NCBI RefSeq assembly: GCF_001704115.1
Contig: NZ_CP016895.1
Coordinates: 1,364,001-1,428,000 of the forward strand
Direction: 5' to 3'
From: Acinetobacter larvae
Lineage (GTDB): Bacteria > Pseudomonadota > Gammaproteobacteria > Pseudomonadales > Moraxellaceae
DNA length: 64,000 bases
The position numbers and the translations under genes were made by a program. Within the stretch, counting starts at the first letter, position 1, and each line of letters starts with the position of its first letter. The notes under the pieces were generated by a model that was given only the letters and a program-made list of their open reading frames with translations, was not told the DNA's origin and ran no database searches. Positions 6,698 through 15,245 of the stretch are shown here, piece after piece.

Positions 6698-8029
6698 TTA
6701 TTGCGCTTGACCATTTTGTTTTTTAGGATCTAGGCTTGGATCACGAATTTCAATATAAGTATTGGCGCGTAATTCACGTAACCAACTATCTACTTCAGAA
6801 TCAAACTGACGCTCACCGAGTACTTGACGTGCCATGTTTCGTTGATTTTCACGGGTCATGTCTTGCTGTCTTTGTTCATTCACGCGCAGAATATGCCAAC
6901 CAAACTGAGTCTGGAAAGGCTGACTGATTTGACCTACAGGAATATCCTGCATGATTTGGTCAAATTCAGGCACCATCATACCTGGAGAAACCCAACCTAG
7001 ATTACCTCCATCTGCGGCAGAACCTGGATCATTTGAATAGGTTGCTGCCAGCGTATTGAAGTCACTGCCTGCTTGTAAGCGGTTATAAATGCTATCAATC
7101 ATTTGTTTGGCATTTTCTGGCGTGACGACTTCTGAAGTCTTGATCAAAATGTGTTGCGTCTTAAACTGCGGGACCAAGACTTGTTGTGCACTTTGTTTCC
7201 GATCTAATAACTTTAAGATGTGAATACCATCTTGGACTTGAATTAAATCAGTTGTTTGATTGGTCTTAAGAGAGCTCACACGTGCAGCAAGTTCAGCAGG
7301 CATACTTGAAATAGAGCGTAGCCCCATATCATTGCCTTCGACAGTAATATTTGCAGTTTTAAACTGATTCTGAATGGCTTGAATATCATTGCTTTGGTTC
7401 AGTGCAGCTCTGACTTGCGTCGCTGTTTGCTTGAGTTCAGCCGCTGGCGCTGTACCTGAAATACGTAAATGAATGACTTGTACTTGGTTGCCAGTTACGG
7501 CCTGACCTTCTGGTGATTTGAGGAAGTTGTCGATATCTTGGTCACTAATACGAATACGTGACATGACTTGCTGTTGGCTTAATTGCTGAATTAACAATTG
7601 CTGCGCAACACGATTACGCAAGATTTCATAGGTTCCTGGCGCCATTGCATCTAATTTTTGCTGATAGTTCATTAGATTGCTTTCACCAGATTGTCTGGCA
7701 ATACGCATCACAGCATCATTGAGTTCTTGCTCATTAACCTGTAGACCAAAGCGTTTGACTTGCTCTAACTGCGCATTTTGTAAAATAAGCTGATCCAGCA
7801 TTTGTACGGCAAGCTGGTGATAAGAGGGAATAGCTTTATTTTGTAATTTAGCACGTTGTTCAGCTTCTGCAATACTTAGATCAAGGTCACTTTTTAGAAT
7901 TGCACTATCACCGACCACAGCGATCACTTGATCCACGGGTTGTGCATGGCTCAAGGTGCTCATTGATGAAGAAATCAATAGTGCTAGCAGCGTTGCTTGA
8001 ATACGTTTTTTAAAAATTTGTGTCTTCAT
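6698..8029 (-). CDS. surA: Periplasmic chaperone and peptidyl-prolyl isomerase SurA
   Basis: SurA escorts unfolded outer-membrane proteins, including LptD, across the periplasm to the BAM complex. The 443-residue protein has a signal peptide (cleavage probably after SHA, residue ~29), an N-terminal SurA chaperone domain (~30-170), a degenerate first parvulin domain (~180-275) and a well-conserved second one (~290-390: QHILIKTSE, SNDPGSAADGGNLGWVSPG, FGWHILRV). I use ATG 8029, whose first base is the last base of the lptD stop (TAATG), indicating coupled translation; an upstream TTG at 8041 would lie inside lptD and delay the signal peptide. A terminator follows. Confidence 0.95.
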   Translation of the reverse strand: MKTQIFKKRIQATLLALLISSSMSTLSHAQPVDQVIAVVGDSAILKSDLDLSIAEAEQRAKLQNKAIPSYHQLAVQMLDQLILQNAQLEQVKRFGLQVNEQELNDAVMRIARQSGESNLMNYQQKLDAMAPGTYEILRNRVAQQLLIQQLSQQQVMSRIRISDQDIDNFLKSPEGQAVTGNQVQVIHLRISGTAPAAELKQTATQVRAALNQSNDIQAIQNQFKTANITVEGNDMGLRSISSMPAELAARVSSLKTNQTTDLIQVQDGIHILKLLDRKQSAQQVLVPQFKTQHILIKTSEVVTPENAKQMIDSIYNRLQAGSDFNTLAATYSNDPGSAADGGNLGWVSPGMMVPEFDQIMQDIPVGQISQPFQTQFGWHILRVNEQRQQDMTRENQRNMARQVLGERQFDSEVDSWLRELRANTYIEIRDPSLDPKKQNGQAQ

Positions 8030-10482
8030 TAATGTGTCCAAGATTGATTAACTTTCTCGAATCCTAAAACTCGATTGTCTAAGAGTGAGCTTAATTTATT
8101 GTTTAAGCCGCCAAGCCCTTTAAATGTAAATTCAGCCATGATGGCGCGTTTGGCTTTAACCCCAGGCTCATTGACGTTATCTAGATCGTTATAGTAGGAA
8201 CGACCATACACAGATACCCCCCAACAACATGACTCGTAATTGATCCCCAATAAATAGTTGCGTCCAACATGATTGTCGATGTCATATTGTGCATGACCGA
8301 TGATACGCCAGTTATTGAATACAGGCTGTACAAAAGATGCAGTCACCTGATCATAGGCTTTTTGACGGTCGATCAATTCACGACGATTAAAATAACCTAC
8401 ACTATACAGGTTTCCACGCTCACCTGCGTAATATGCTTGAAAATCACGTTGAGCATTATCGCCATGTGCGGTCCATGCTGCATTGGCAGAAATACTGATA
8501 TTTTGAGATAACTGACTGCTTACACTAACGATCGGTCCTGTTTTGCGTTCAGTATCAAATGTATCATTTTTCTGTTGCAGGGTAACTCGACGGTCTTCAA
8601 AATAATAACTTTGTCCAACACTGGCACGTAAACGTTCCAGACCGATCCGGTCAAATAGACTATAGCTCAATCCTAGAGATAAGAAATTGTTATCATCTAA
8701 ACGGTCATGACCATAGAAACGATAAGGGTTAAAGAGCTGGTCATAGTTAATGGATGCGGTTGTCGTGTCAAAGTTTGGATAGTCATCTTGTTTCTTATAG
8801 GGAGCGTAGGCATAAAATGCACGTGGGCTAATGGTCTGTAAGAAAGTCCCTTCACGCTCAAAGGTAAGACCTGCATCTAAGGTGAATTGTGGTACTACAA
8901 CAGATTTGCTTTTATTACTAGAATCTAGCCCAAAATTGTTGATGGTATCCTGATCATAAAAGGTGTTTAAAGTACGCAGTGTTGCAGTCGGGACCACAAA
9001 TGAATACGGCGTGCGATAGTTATAACGTAGATCCAATTGGTTATATAAACGGGTACCATTGGGCTGAGCTTGTGTTTCAAAGTCATCGATATTCTTTTTA
9101 AAATAAGCGGTATCGTTACTAAACTCAAATTCAAAACCGAGCGGATTACCGTTGACATAGTTTAATAAAAATTGCGGTAAGCGCGCATAAGGGCGGTCAA
9201 CTTGCGCAATACTTTTGTCCAAGGTTTGGAAATCTTCAACTTTTAGTTGCGCACTCAGACCTGGTATGCCATTGCCATAATTTAAAGCTAAGGCACGGCG
9301 TTGATTGAGTTCAGTTTTGGTATTCGGGTTGTTGTTTAAGTCAGCAAAGAAATCTTTATCCGATACATAGTTATATTCGGCATTGGCAGACCATTGTGGA
9401 GTGATTGCCCAGCTATGTAACCAGTGGAAATCTTTACGGTCTTTATCGTCATACTTTCTATCTTGGTACAAATAGCCGCCAGAGAACTGACCGTGACCAA
9501 AATTTTCAGTTAAATAGCGAAATTCACCATCTAGCATTAAACCACGATCACTATATAGGCGTGGTGTAATGGTGGCATCGTAATTGGGGGCTAAGTTAAG
9601 GTAAACTGGTGCCGCAACTTGAAAACCACCTTCATTGCTATAACCAAAGTTGGGATTGAGCAAACCGGTGGTACGTCGGTCATCAATCGGAAAGTTAAAA
9701 TATGGAATGGCCATGACGGGCACATTTTTGACATATAACTTGGTATTTCGAGTGACACCACGACCAGTTTCTTGATCGATTTCAATATTTTTAGCTTGGA
9801 TTTTCCACGTTGGTGTTTCATCTGGTGGGCAGGTGGTATAGCTGGCATTACTTAACACCAAATGCTGGGGTGAGGTGCGTTCTATTTTTTCGGCATGCCC
9901 ATGCCCGTGTGTTGCTTCTGAAATATAAAAACTGTCATCAAGCTGACCAGTTTCATCTCTGAGGTTGTAGTCTATTTTTTCGCTTTGGGCAATCAGCCCA
10001 CCCTGTGCGAGTTGTACATTACCAGTTGCTTTGGCATAGGTTTGGGTACGATCAAGTTTGACTTCGTCCGCACGCAATAAACGCCCTTGCTGGTTAATGA
10101 GTACATTGCCACTGATTTCAGAATCACCAGCAGGGTTGTAGTAAGCATTATCCGCAGTGATCACGGAACTACCCTGTTCTGGGCTCAGTGTTGCTTGATT
10201 GCTATCAAATGGCGTTACCCAAACACCATCGCACCAACGGTTGCTTGGATTATTGAGATCTCGTGATGCTGCAGCTGGGTCATTTTTGCTGACATAGTGC
10301 TGCGCAAAAAAAGCTTGTCCGGGATAAGCTTCTTCTATCGCTGTTTTCAGGGCGCGGTTATCTACAGCGGATGAAGGCTGTTCTGCTGACTCGGCATAAC
10401 TTGCGACTGAACTACCGCAAAGCAGGCTAAAAATAGCTGTCGCTAAAGGATTAAATTTAAACTGTTGCTTCATTTGTTTCAT
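8029..10482 (-). CDS. lptD: LPS-assembly outer membrane protein LptD
   Basis: LptD is the beta-barrel that with LptE inserts LPS into the outer leaflet. From ATG 10482 the product is 817 residues, with a signal peptide (MKQMKQQFKF, hydrophobic core, cleavage near SYA), an OstA/LptA-like jellyroll (~100-240) and a long C-terminal barrel. The four cysteines expected for the two interdomain disulfides are present: ~84 (RWCDGVW), ~218 (TTCPPDE), and the adjacent pair ~752-753 (SCCWGV). A second ATG at 10473 is possible; further upstream codons to 10602 would place non-signal sequence in front and overlap amgK. It is co-transcribed with surA, which folds it. Confidence 0.95.
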   Translation of the reverse strand: MKQMKQQFKFNPLATAIFSLLCGSSVASYAESAEQPSSAVDNRALKTAIEEAYPGQAFFAQHYVSKNDPAAASRDLNNPSNRWCDGVWVTPFDSNQATLSPEQGSSVITADNAYYNPAGDSEISGNVLINQQGRLLRADEVKLDRTQTYAKATGNVQLAQGGLIAQSEKIDYNLRDETGQLDDSFYISEATHGHGHAEKIERTSPQHLVLSNASYTTCPPDETPTWKIQAKNIEIDQETGRGVTRNTKLYVKNVPVMAIPYFNFPIDDRRTTGLLNPNFGYSNEGGFQVAAPVYLNLAPNYDATITPRLYSDRGLMLDGEFRYLTENFGHGQFSGGYLYQDRKYDDKDRKDFHWLHSWAITPQWSANAEYNYVSDKDFFADLNNNPNTKTELNQRRALALNYGNGIPGLSAQLKVEDFQTLDKSIAQVDRPYARLPQFLLNYVNGNPLGFEFEFSNDTAYFKKNIDDFETQAQPNGTRLYNQLDLRYNYRTPYSFVVPTATLRTLNTFYDQDTINNFGLDSSNKSKSVVVPQFTLDAGLTFEREGTFLQTISPRAFYAYAPYKKQDDYPNFDTTTASINYDQLFNPYRFYGHDRLDDNNFLSLGLSYSLFDRIGLERLRASVGQSYYFEDRRVTLQQKNDTFDTERKTGPIVSVSSQLSQNISISANAAWTAHGDNAQRDFQAYYAGERGNLYSVGYFNRRELIDRQKAYDQVTASFVQPVFNNWRIIGHAQYDIDNHVGRNYLLGINYESCCWGVSVYGRSYYNDLDNVNEPGVKAKRAIMAEFTFKGLGGLNNKLSSLLDNRVLGFEKVNQSWTH

Positions 10483-10592
10483 TAACCAAGTAAGCAGATC
10501 GTAATTAATTATTGTTGCATGATAGAGAAAAACTTGATAACTAGCTACACTTAGTCCTTCAAAAAAGTAGCCTGACTTAGATTTTATTGCAA

Positions 10593-11612
10593 ATGAACAC
10601 ACAACGCGAACAATTGATACAACAATGGTTGACGACTCTGTTTGAGACTGATCAGTTTAAAATCAGCTTTTTAGCTGGAGATGCAAGTTTCCGTCGTTAT
10701 GCAAGAATTAAATTGAATGATAAAGCATTTATGCTGATGGATGCACCACCTGACAAAGAAGATTGCTTGCCATTTGTAAAAATTGACGAGTTTTTCGATC
10801 AACAAGGCTTGCGGGTACCGCATATTCATGGCAAGGATTTAAGCCAAGGTTTGTTATTGCTAGAGGATTTTGGCGATAACTTGCTATCGAGCTATCTTGA
10901 ACAGCATACGGTTGATGCTTACTATCAGCAATGTTTTAAACAATTACACCAGTTACAGGCAATTGATGCCAGTGCCGCAGACTTACCATTATATGACTAT
11001 GCCATGCTGATGCGTGAGATGCAGTTGTTGAGTGATTGGTTATTGCCTGCTTTGCAGATTGAGCCAACGGTGGCTGAACAACAGATGATTGCGCAAAGTT
11101 ATGACTTTGTGGCTGATCAAGTTTTGCAACAACCCCAAGTCATTGTACATCGTGATTTCCATAGTCGGAATCTGATGATCCTTGCCGATGAAACAGATTT
11201 AGGGATTATTGATTTTCAGGATGCTGTGATTGGCGCAGATAGCTATGACCTGATCTCCCTGACCCGCGATGCCTATGTACAATGGCCTGCGGCACAGGTT
11301 GAGCAATGGTTTGCAGATTTCTATGCTTTATTGCCAGCGACCAGCAAACAACAGCGTGATCTACAACATTTTAAACGTGATGCAGATGTGATGTCGATTC
11401 AACGACATATCAAAATTTTAGGGATATTTGTGCGTTTGGCTGTACGTGATGGCAAGCGTAATTATTTAAATGATATGCCGCGTGTGATGTGGTATTTGCA
11501 ACAAGAGCTGAAAACTTTCCCAGAGCTTGCTGCATTTGCAGGCTATATTGATGAGGTTGTTCTTCCTAAATTTGTTACAGAATTTGGAGATTATCAAGAG
11601 GTTACTGCATGA
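10593..11612 (+). CDS. amgK: AmgK: anomeric N-acetylmuramate/N-acetylglucosamine kinase
   Basis: This aminoglycoside-phosphotransferase-fold kinase phosphorylates the anomeric OH of MurNAc, feeding the cell-wall recycling bypass that makes UDP-MurNAc independently of MurA, as known in Pseudomonas and relatives. The 339-residue protein has the catalytic loop VIVHRDFHSRN (Asp188) and the Mg-binding GIIDFQDAV (Asp207). Residues LMDAPPDKED match the N-lobe of the family. ATG 10593 is chosen over an in-frame TTG at 10587. Its last four bases overlap the murU start (ATGA), so the two are coupled. It is divergent from lptD across a ~110-base shared promoter region. Confidence 0.9.
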   Translation: MNTQREQLIQQWLTTLFETDQFKISFLAGDASFRRYARIKLNDKAFMLMDAPPDKEDCLPFVKIDEFFDQQGLRVPHIHGKDLSQGLLLLEDFGDNLLSSYLEQHTVDAYYQQCFKQLHQLQAIDASAADLPLYDYAMLMREMQLLSDWLLPALQIEPTVAEQQMIAQSYDFVADQVLQQPQVIVHRDFHSRNLMILADETDLGIIDFQDAVIGADSYDLISLTRDAYVQWPAAQVEQWFADFYALLPATSKQQRDLQHFKRDADVMSIQRHIKILGIFVRLAVRDGKRNYLNDMPRVMWYLQQELKTFPELAAFAGYIDEVVLPKFVTEFGDYQEVTA

Positions 11613-12304
11613 AAGCGATGATTTTAGCGGCAGGTTTGGGCAATCGCATGCGCCCACTGACGCTACATACACCGAAGCCTTTGTTGGCGGTTGCAGATAA
11701 ACCCTTAATTGTCTGGCATATTGAAAAACTCAGTGCCCTTGGTATTCGCGATATTGTTATTAATACTGCATGGTTAGGACATCGCTTGGTTGAGGAATTA
11801 GGCGATGGCTCTGCTTGGGGCGTGAATATTTGCTGGTCGCATGAAGGGGAAGGTCTGGAAACCGCAGGGGGCATTGTTCGTGCACTACCACTTTTGGGTG
11901 ATCAGCCATTTCTATTGCTAAATGGCGATGTCTGGACCAGCATGGATTTTGCGCGTTTGCAGCAACATCGGTTACAAGCAGATTGTTTGGCACATTTAAT
12001 TTTAACCTCTAATCCGCCGCAGCATCCGCAGGGTGATTTTTGTTTGGCGGCAGATGGCCGTGCTTATTTATTTGAACAGCAACAGGTCGGAGAGCACTTA
12101 ACCTATAGTGGTTTAGCTGTTTTTTCTCCAGCAATGTTTGCCGGTTTGGCAGATGGTAAACGTACCATGCTACCGCTTTTGCAGGCTGCAATGCGTGAAG
12201 CGAAAATCAGTGCAGAGAAAATGCAGGAAGCGTGGGTCGATGTGGGTACCCCTGAGCGTTTAAAGCAGCTTGACCAGCAGATTCGTGCGGGTGTTTATGC
12301 TTAA
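11609..12304 (+). CDS. murU: MurU: N-acetylmuramate alpha-1-phosphate uridylyltransferase
   Basis: MurU converts MurNAc-1-phosphate and UTP to UDP-MurNAc, the step after AmgK. The 231-residue protein has the nucleotidyltransferase signature LAAGLGNRMRPLT (6-18), TPKPLLAVADKPL with the conserved Lys, and metal-binding LLNGDVW; the C-terminal WVDVGTPERLKQL is typical of this family. The ATGA overlap with amgK supports one operon and the pathway assignment. Confidence 0.9.
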   Translation: MKAMILAAGLGNRMRPLTLHTPKPLLAVADKPLIVWHIEKLSALGIRDIVINTAWLGHRLVEELGDGSAWGVNICWSHEGEGLETAGGIVRALPLLGDQPFLLLNGDVWTSMDFARLQQHRLQADCLAHLILTSNPPQHPQGDFCLAADGRAYLFEQQQVGEHLTYSGLAVFSPAMFAGLADGKRTMLPLLQAAMREAKISAEKMQEAWVDVGTPERLKQLDQQIRAGVYA

Positions 12305-12389
12305 ATGAGTAATTAGCCAGCATTTGGAGCTGTTCCACGGCAAATAAAGCGTTATACTGCAAGCTAATTTTTTGAGATGTTGTTGAACT

Positions 12390-13022
12390 ATGCATCAGTA
12401 TTTTCAAGTGCTTCAGCGAGATAGTTCTAAACTTGGCTTGCAATTGAGCGACGATGTTTTGCAGAAATTGTTGCAATATCAAGATGCCTTGTTGTTGTGG
12501 AACAAAGCTTATAATTTAACCGCTATTCGTGACCCAGAAGACATGTTGGTGAAACATCTCTTGGACAGTTTAAGTATACTCAAACATCTGCCAGCTGGTC
12601 GTTTATTGGATATTGGTACAGGTGGTGGCATGCCAGGGATGATGATTGCCTTATGTCAACCTGAGCGTAGTTGTGTATTATTAGATTCGAATGGCAAAAA
12701 AATCAGATTCTTAAAACAATTTATTGCTGATTTAAAACTCGATAATGTCATTGCAGTGCAGACGCGAGTAGAAAATACTGAGAGTATTGCACAATTGGGG
12801 CAGTTTGATGTGATCACCAGTCGTGCCTTTGCATCTTTGGTCGATTTTGTCACGGCTTCAGCGCCTTATAGCCATGCCAATACCATCATTGCTGCGATGA
12901 AAGGTCTATTACCCAGTGATGAAATTGCCAGCTTGGCAGCAGAGTGGTCATGTGACAGTATTGCCTTGCAAGTTCCGCGTTTACCAGAACAGCGGCATTT
13001 ATTATTGCTAAAACAAAAATGA
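12390..13022 (+). CDS. rsmG: RsmG: 16S rRNA m7G527 methyltransferase
   Basis: RsmG (GidB) methylates G527 of 16S rRNA; loss often gives low-level streptomycin resistance. The 210-residue length is typical. The N-terminal helical part includes NLTAIRDPEDMLVKHLLDSL (33-52), followed by the SAM-binding LLDIGTGGGMPGM. TSRAFASL and MKGLLPSDEI mark the later motifs. It is upstream of parA-parB, an arrangement common in proteobacteria near the origin. Confidence 0.94.
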   Translation: MHQYFQVLQRDSSKLGLQLSDDVLQKLLQYQDALLLWNKAYNLTAIRDPEDMLVKHLLDSLSILKHLPAGRLLDIGTGGGMPGMMIALCQPERSCVLLDSNGKKIRFLKQFIADLKLDNVIAVQTRVENTESIAQLGQFDVITSRAFASLVDFVTASAPYSHANTIIAAMKGLLPSDEIASLAAEWSCDSIALQVPRLPEQRHLLLLKQK

Positions 13023-13113
13023 GCGCTGTCCTCATAATACACATGTTCAATGCTCAAGATTTAACGCATTAAAACTTTGATTTTAATACCTATTAATAGA
13101 GATTTATACAACC

Positions 13114-13887
13114 ATGGCTCATATTATTGCAATCGCCAATCAAAAAGGCGGTGTCGGGAAAACCACGACAGCTGTCAATCTGGCAGCATCATTAGCCGTT
13201 CTTAAAAAGCGTGTTCTGTTGGTCGATATGGACTCACAGGGCAATGCCACCATGGGGTCTGGTATTCAAAAAAATGACCTACAACATTCTATTACCGATG
13301 TCTTGTTAGGTGAGGTTGATGTTGCGACAGCAATTGCCCAGTCCGAAGTTGGTTATAAAGTATTGGGTTCCAATCGCGATTTGGCTGGGGTTGAATTAGC
13401 CATTGCTGAACAGGATGGGCGTGAATACATTCTCCGCGATGCATTACAACAAGTTGCTCAGAAATTTGATTATATTTTGGTAGACTGTGCGCCGAGCTTA
13501 AGCTTGATTACAGTCAATGCTTTGGCTGCGGTAGATGCTGTGATCATTCCAATGCAGTGTGAATATTATGCCTTGGAAGGCTTGGCAGACTTGACTCAAA
13601 CAATTGATAAAATTCAACAGGCACTCAACCCTAAACTGGAAATTTTAGGGGTGTTACGCACCATGTATGATGCACGTAATGCTTTGACACGAGATGTTTC
13701 TGCAGAGTTGGAACAGTATTTTGGTCGTAAATTATACGATACCGTTGTCCCGCGTAATGTGCGTTTGGCAGAAGCGCCAGCGCATGGTTTACCAATTATA
13801 TATTTTGAGAAGAGCTCCAAAGGCGCCATTGCCTATTTAAATTTGGCTGCCGAGATTTTAAAGAAAGCAAAGTTAAAGAGGACATAA
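13114..13887 (+). CDS. parA: ParA chromosome-partitioning ATPase
   Basis: ParA/Soj-type deviant Walker ATPases drive origin segregation together with ParB. The 257-residue protein starts MAHIIAIANQKGGVGKTTTA, with the deviant Walker A KGGVGKTT at 11-18; DMDSQGNAT (Walker A') and YILVDCAPSLSL (Walker B) follow. It has no N-terminal DNA-binding extension, so it is of the chromosomal type. Only three bases separate it from parB. Confidence 0.95.
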   Translation: MAHIIAIANQKGGVGKTTTAVNLAASLAVLKKRVLLVDMDSQGNATMGSGIQKNDLQHSITDVLLGEVDVATAIAQSEVGYKVLGSNRDLAGVELAIAEQDGREYILRDALQQVAQKFDYILVDCAPSLSLITVNALAAVDAVIIPMQCEYYALEGLADLTQTIDKIQQALNPKLEILGVLRTMYDARNALTRDVSAELEQYFGRKLYDTVVPRNVRLAEAPAHGLPIIYFEKSSKGAIAYLNLAAEILKKAKLKRT

Positions 13888-13890
13888 TAC

Positions 13891-14784
13891 ATGACCATTA
13901 AAAAGCGTGGATTGGCAAAAGGTCGTGGCTTAGATGCTCTACTCGGATCGATTCAGAAAGAAAAATTGCAATTAGACACACAAACTCCTGACCATGGTCA
14001 ATTAAAACAAATTGACGTGAATCTATTGAAGCGTGGGGTCTATCAACCGCGTCGTTTTATTGATGAAGATGATCTGAAAGAACTTGCCGAGTCTATTGCT
14101 CAGCATGGCATTATGCAGCCGATCGTGATTCGACCGGTTGATGATGCTGAGCATCCTTATGAAATTATTGCGGGTGAGCGCCGTTGGCGTGCTGCACGTT
14201 TGGCGGGTTTAACTGAAATTCCTGCCATTGTGCGCGATCTCAATGATCAGGTCGCGATTGCACTGGCTTTGATTGAAAATATTCAACGTCAGGACTTAAA
14301 CCCCATCGATCAAGCCCTTGCATTACAACGCTTTCATGATGAATTTGGTTTAAGCCATCAAGAAATTGCAGATACTGTCGGCAAAGCCCGTACCACCATT
14401 AGTAATCTGTTGCGCTTATTGAGTTTAAGTGATGATATCAAGACCTTATTGCAACAAGGCGCCTTAGATATGGGGCATGCACGTGCAATTTTAACATTGC
14501 CAGCAAATGCCCAAAAACAGGTGGTCAAAACCGTACTCGACAAAGGCTTATCGGTACGTCAAACCGAGCAATTGGTACGCGAGTTGCAACAACCGAAGAG
14601 TAACCAGAAAAGTAAAACGCAGGCTAGTTCAGATATTGAACAACTGACACAAAAATTGTCAGAGCGTTTCCGTGCTGAGGTCAAAATTGACCATAATAAA
14701 CAGGGCAAGGGCAAGCTGGTTATTCATTACCATTCCCTTGATGAGCTCGATGGTATTCTTAATATTTGCCTAGAGGGTCAGTAA
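13891..14784 (+). CDS. parB: ParB chromosome-partitioning protein
   Basis: ParB binds parS and spreads as a CTP-dependent clamp. The 297-residue protein carries RGLGRGLDALLG-like start residues (GLAKGRGLDALLGS), the ParB/Srx domain with GERRWRAARLAG (CTP-binding region) and NIQRQDLNPIDQA, a central helix-turn-helix (LSHQEIADTVGKARTTISNL), and a C-terminal dimerisation part after a basic Ser/Gln linker. It is directly downstream of parA. I did not find a perfect parS site in the window. Confidence 0.95.
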   Translation: MTIKKRGLAKGRGLDALLGSIQKEKLQLDTQTPDHGQLKQIDVNLLKRGVYQPRRFIDEDDLKELAESIAQHGIMQPIVIRPVDDAEHPYEIIAGERRWRAARLAGLTEIPAIVRDLNDQVAIALALIENIQRQDLNPIDQALALQRFHDEFGLSHQEIADTVGKARTTISNLLRLLSLSDDIKTLLQQGALDMGHARAILTLPANAQKQVVKTVLDKGLSVRQTEQLVRELQQPKSNQKSKTQASSDIEQLTQKLSERFRAEVKIDHNKQGKGKLVIHYHSLDELDGILNICLEGQ

Positions 14785-15245
14785 GTTTTTGAAACAATAA
14801 GCGTTTGAATCAATAAGTGTTTGAGCTAATTAGCGTTTGTGCTCATTCGTGTTTAGGTCATAAGCATTGCGGGCAATAAACCCATTGGGTCAATAGCTTT
14901 TACCATTACAAAGTTTTAGATCTTGAGTGCTTTAGCTTTTAGATAAAGCTAAGCGGTCAAAGCGAATACGCTGGCAATAGCGAGTGTAGCATGATGATTC
15001 TCGCTATTGCTGAAATAAGTTGATTTGCTACAATGCTCGCTGCGAGATGTGCCGAAAATAGAATGTACTCGACACAATGCCTATGTCATCTATAGGGTTG
15101 AGGATGTAGCATGATATCTCTGTATTTTTTATGCACAATCACATCGCTAAATCACTACGTAACCCTCCTATAAGCATGCTAGACTGCATTTTTTATCAGA
15201 TACGCAACGGCTCTGCACTGCAGTCGCTATTGAGGTTTATTGCCA
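14785..15245. other. 461-base gap after parB with tandem repeats and an inverted repeat
   Basis: No gene is visible. The start is occupied by a ~16-bp degenerate tandem repeat (see separate entry). At 14974-14984 and 15000-15010 the arms GCAATAGCGAG / CTCGCTATTGC form a perfect 11-bp inverted repeat with a 15-base spacer and no U-tract. The string TGTAGCATGAT occurs inside that spacer (14985) and again at 15106. The msbA promoter must lie in this gap, but I see no clear consensus. Confidence 0.6.
14796..14859. repeat. Degenerate 16-bp tandem repeat, four units plus decayed extension
   Basis: Units are 14796-14811 AATAAGCGTTTGAATC, 14812-14827 AATAAGTGTTTGAGCT, 14828-14843 AATTAGCGTTTGTGCT and 14844-14859 CATTCGTGTTTAGGTC. 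Similar but weaker units continue to about 14905 (AATAAACCCATTGGGTC at 14875). The array begins within 12 bases of the parB stop. Confidence 0.75.

Noticed and set aside
10483..10602. N-terminal extension of lptD to 10602
   Set aside because: It would overlap the start of amgK and put 40 residues ahead of a normal signal peptide.
12331..12346. TGTTCCACGGCAAATA resembling a parS site (TGTTNCACGTGNAACA) ~770 bases before parA
   Set aside because: It matches 11 of 14 fixed positions, with one perfect half only; about two such matches are expected by chance in a window this size. A true parS is normally near-perfect.
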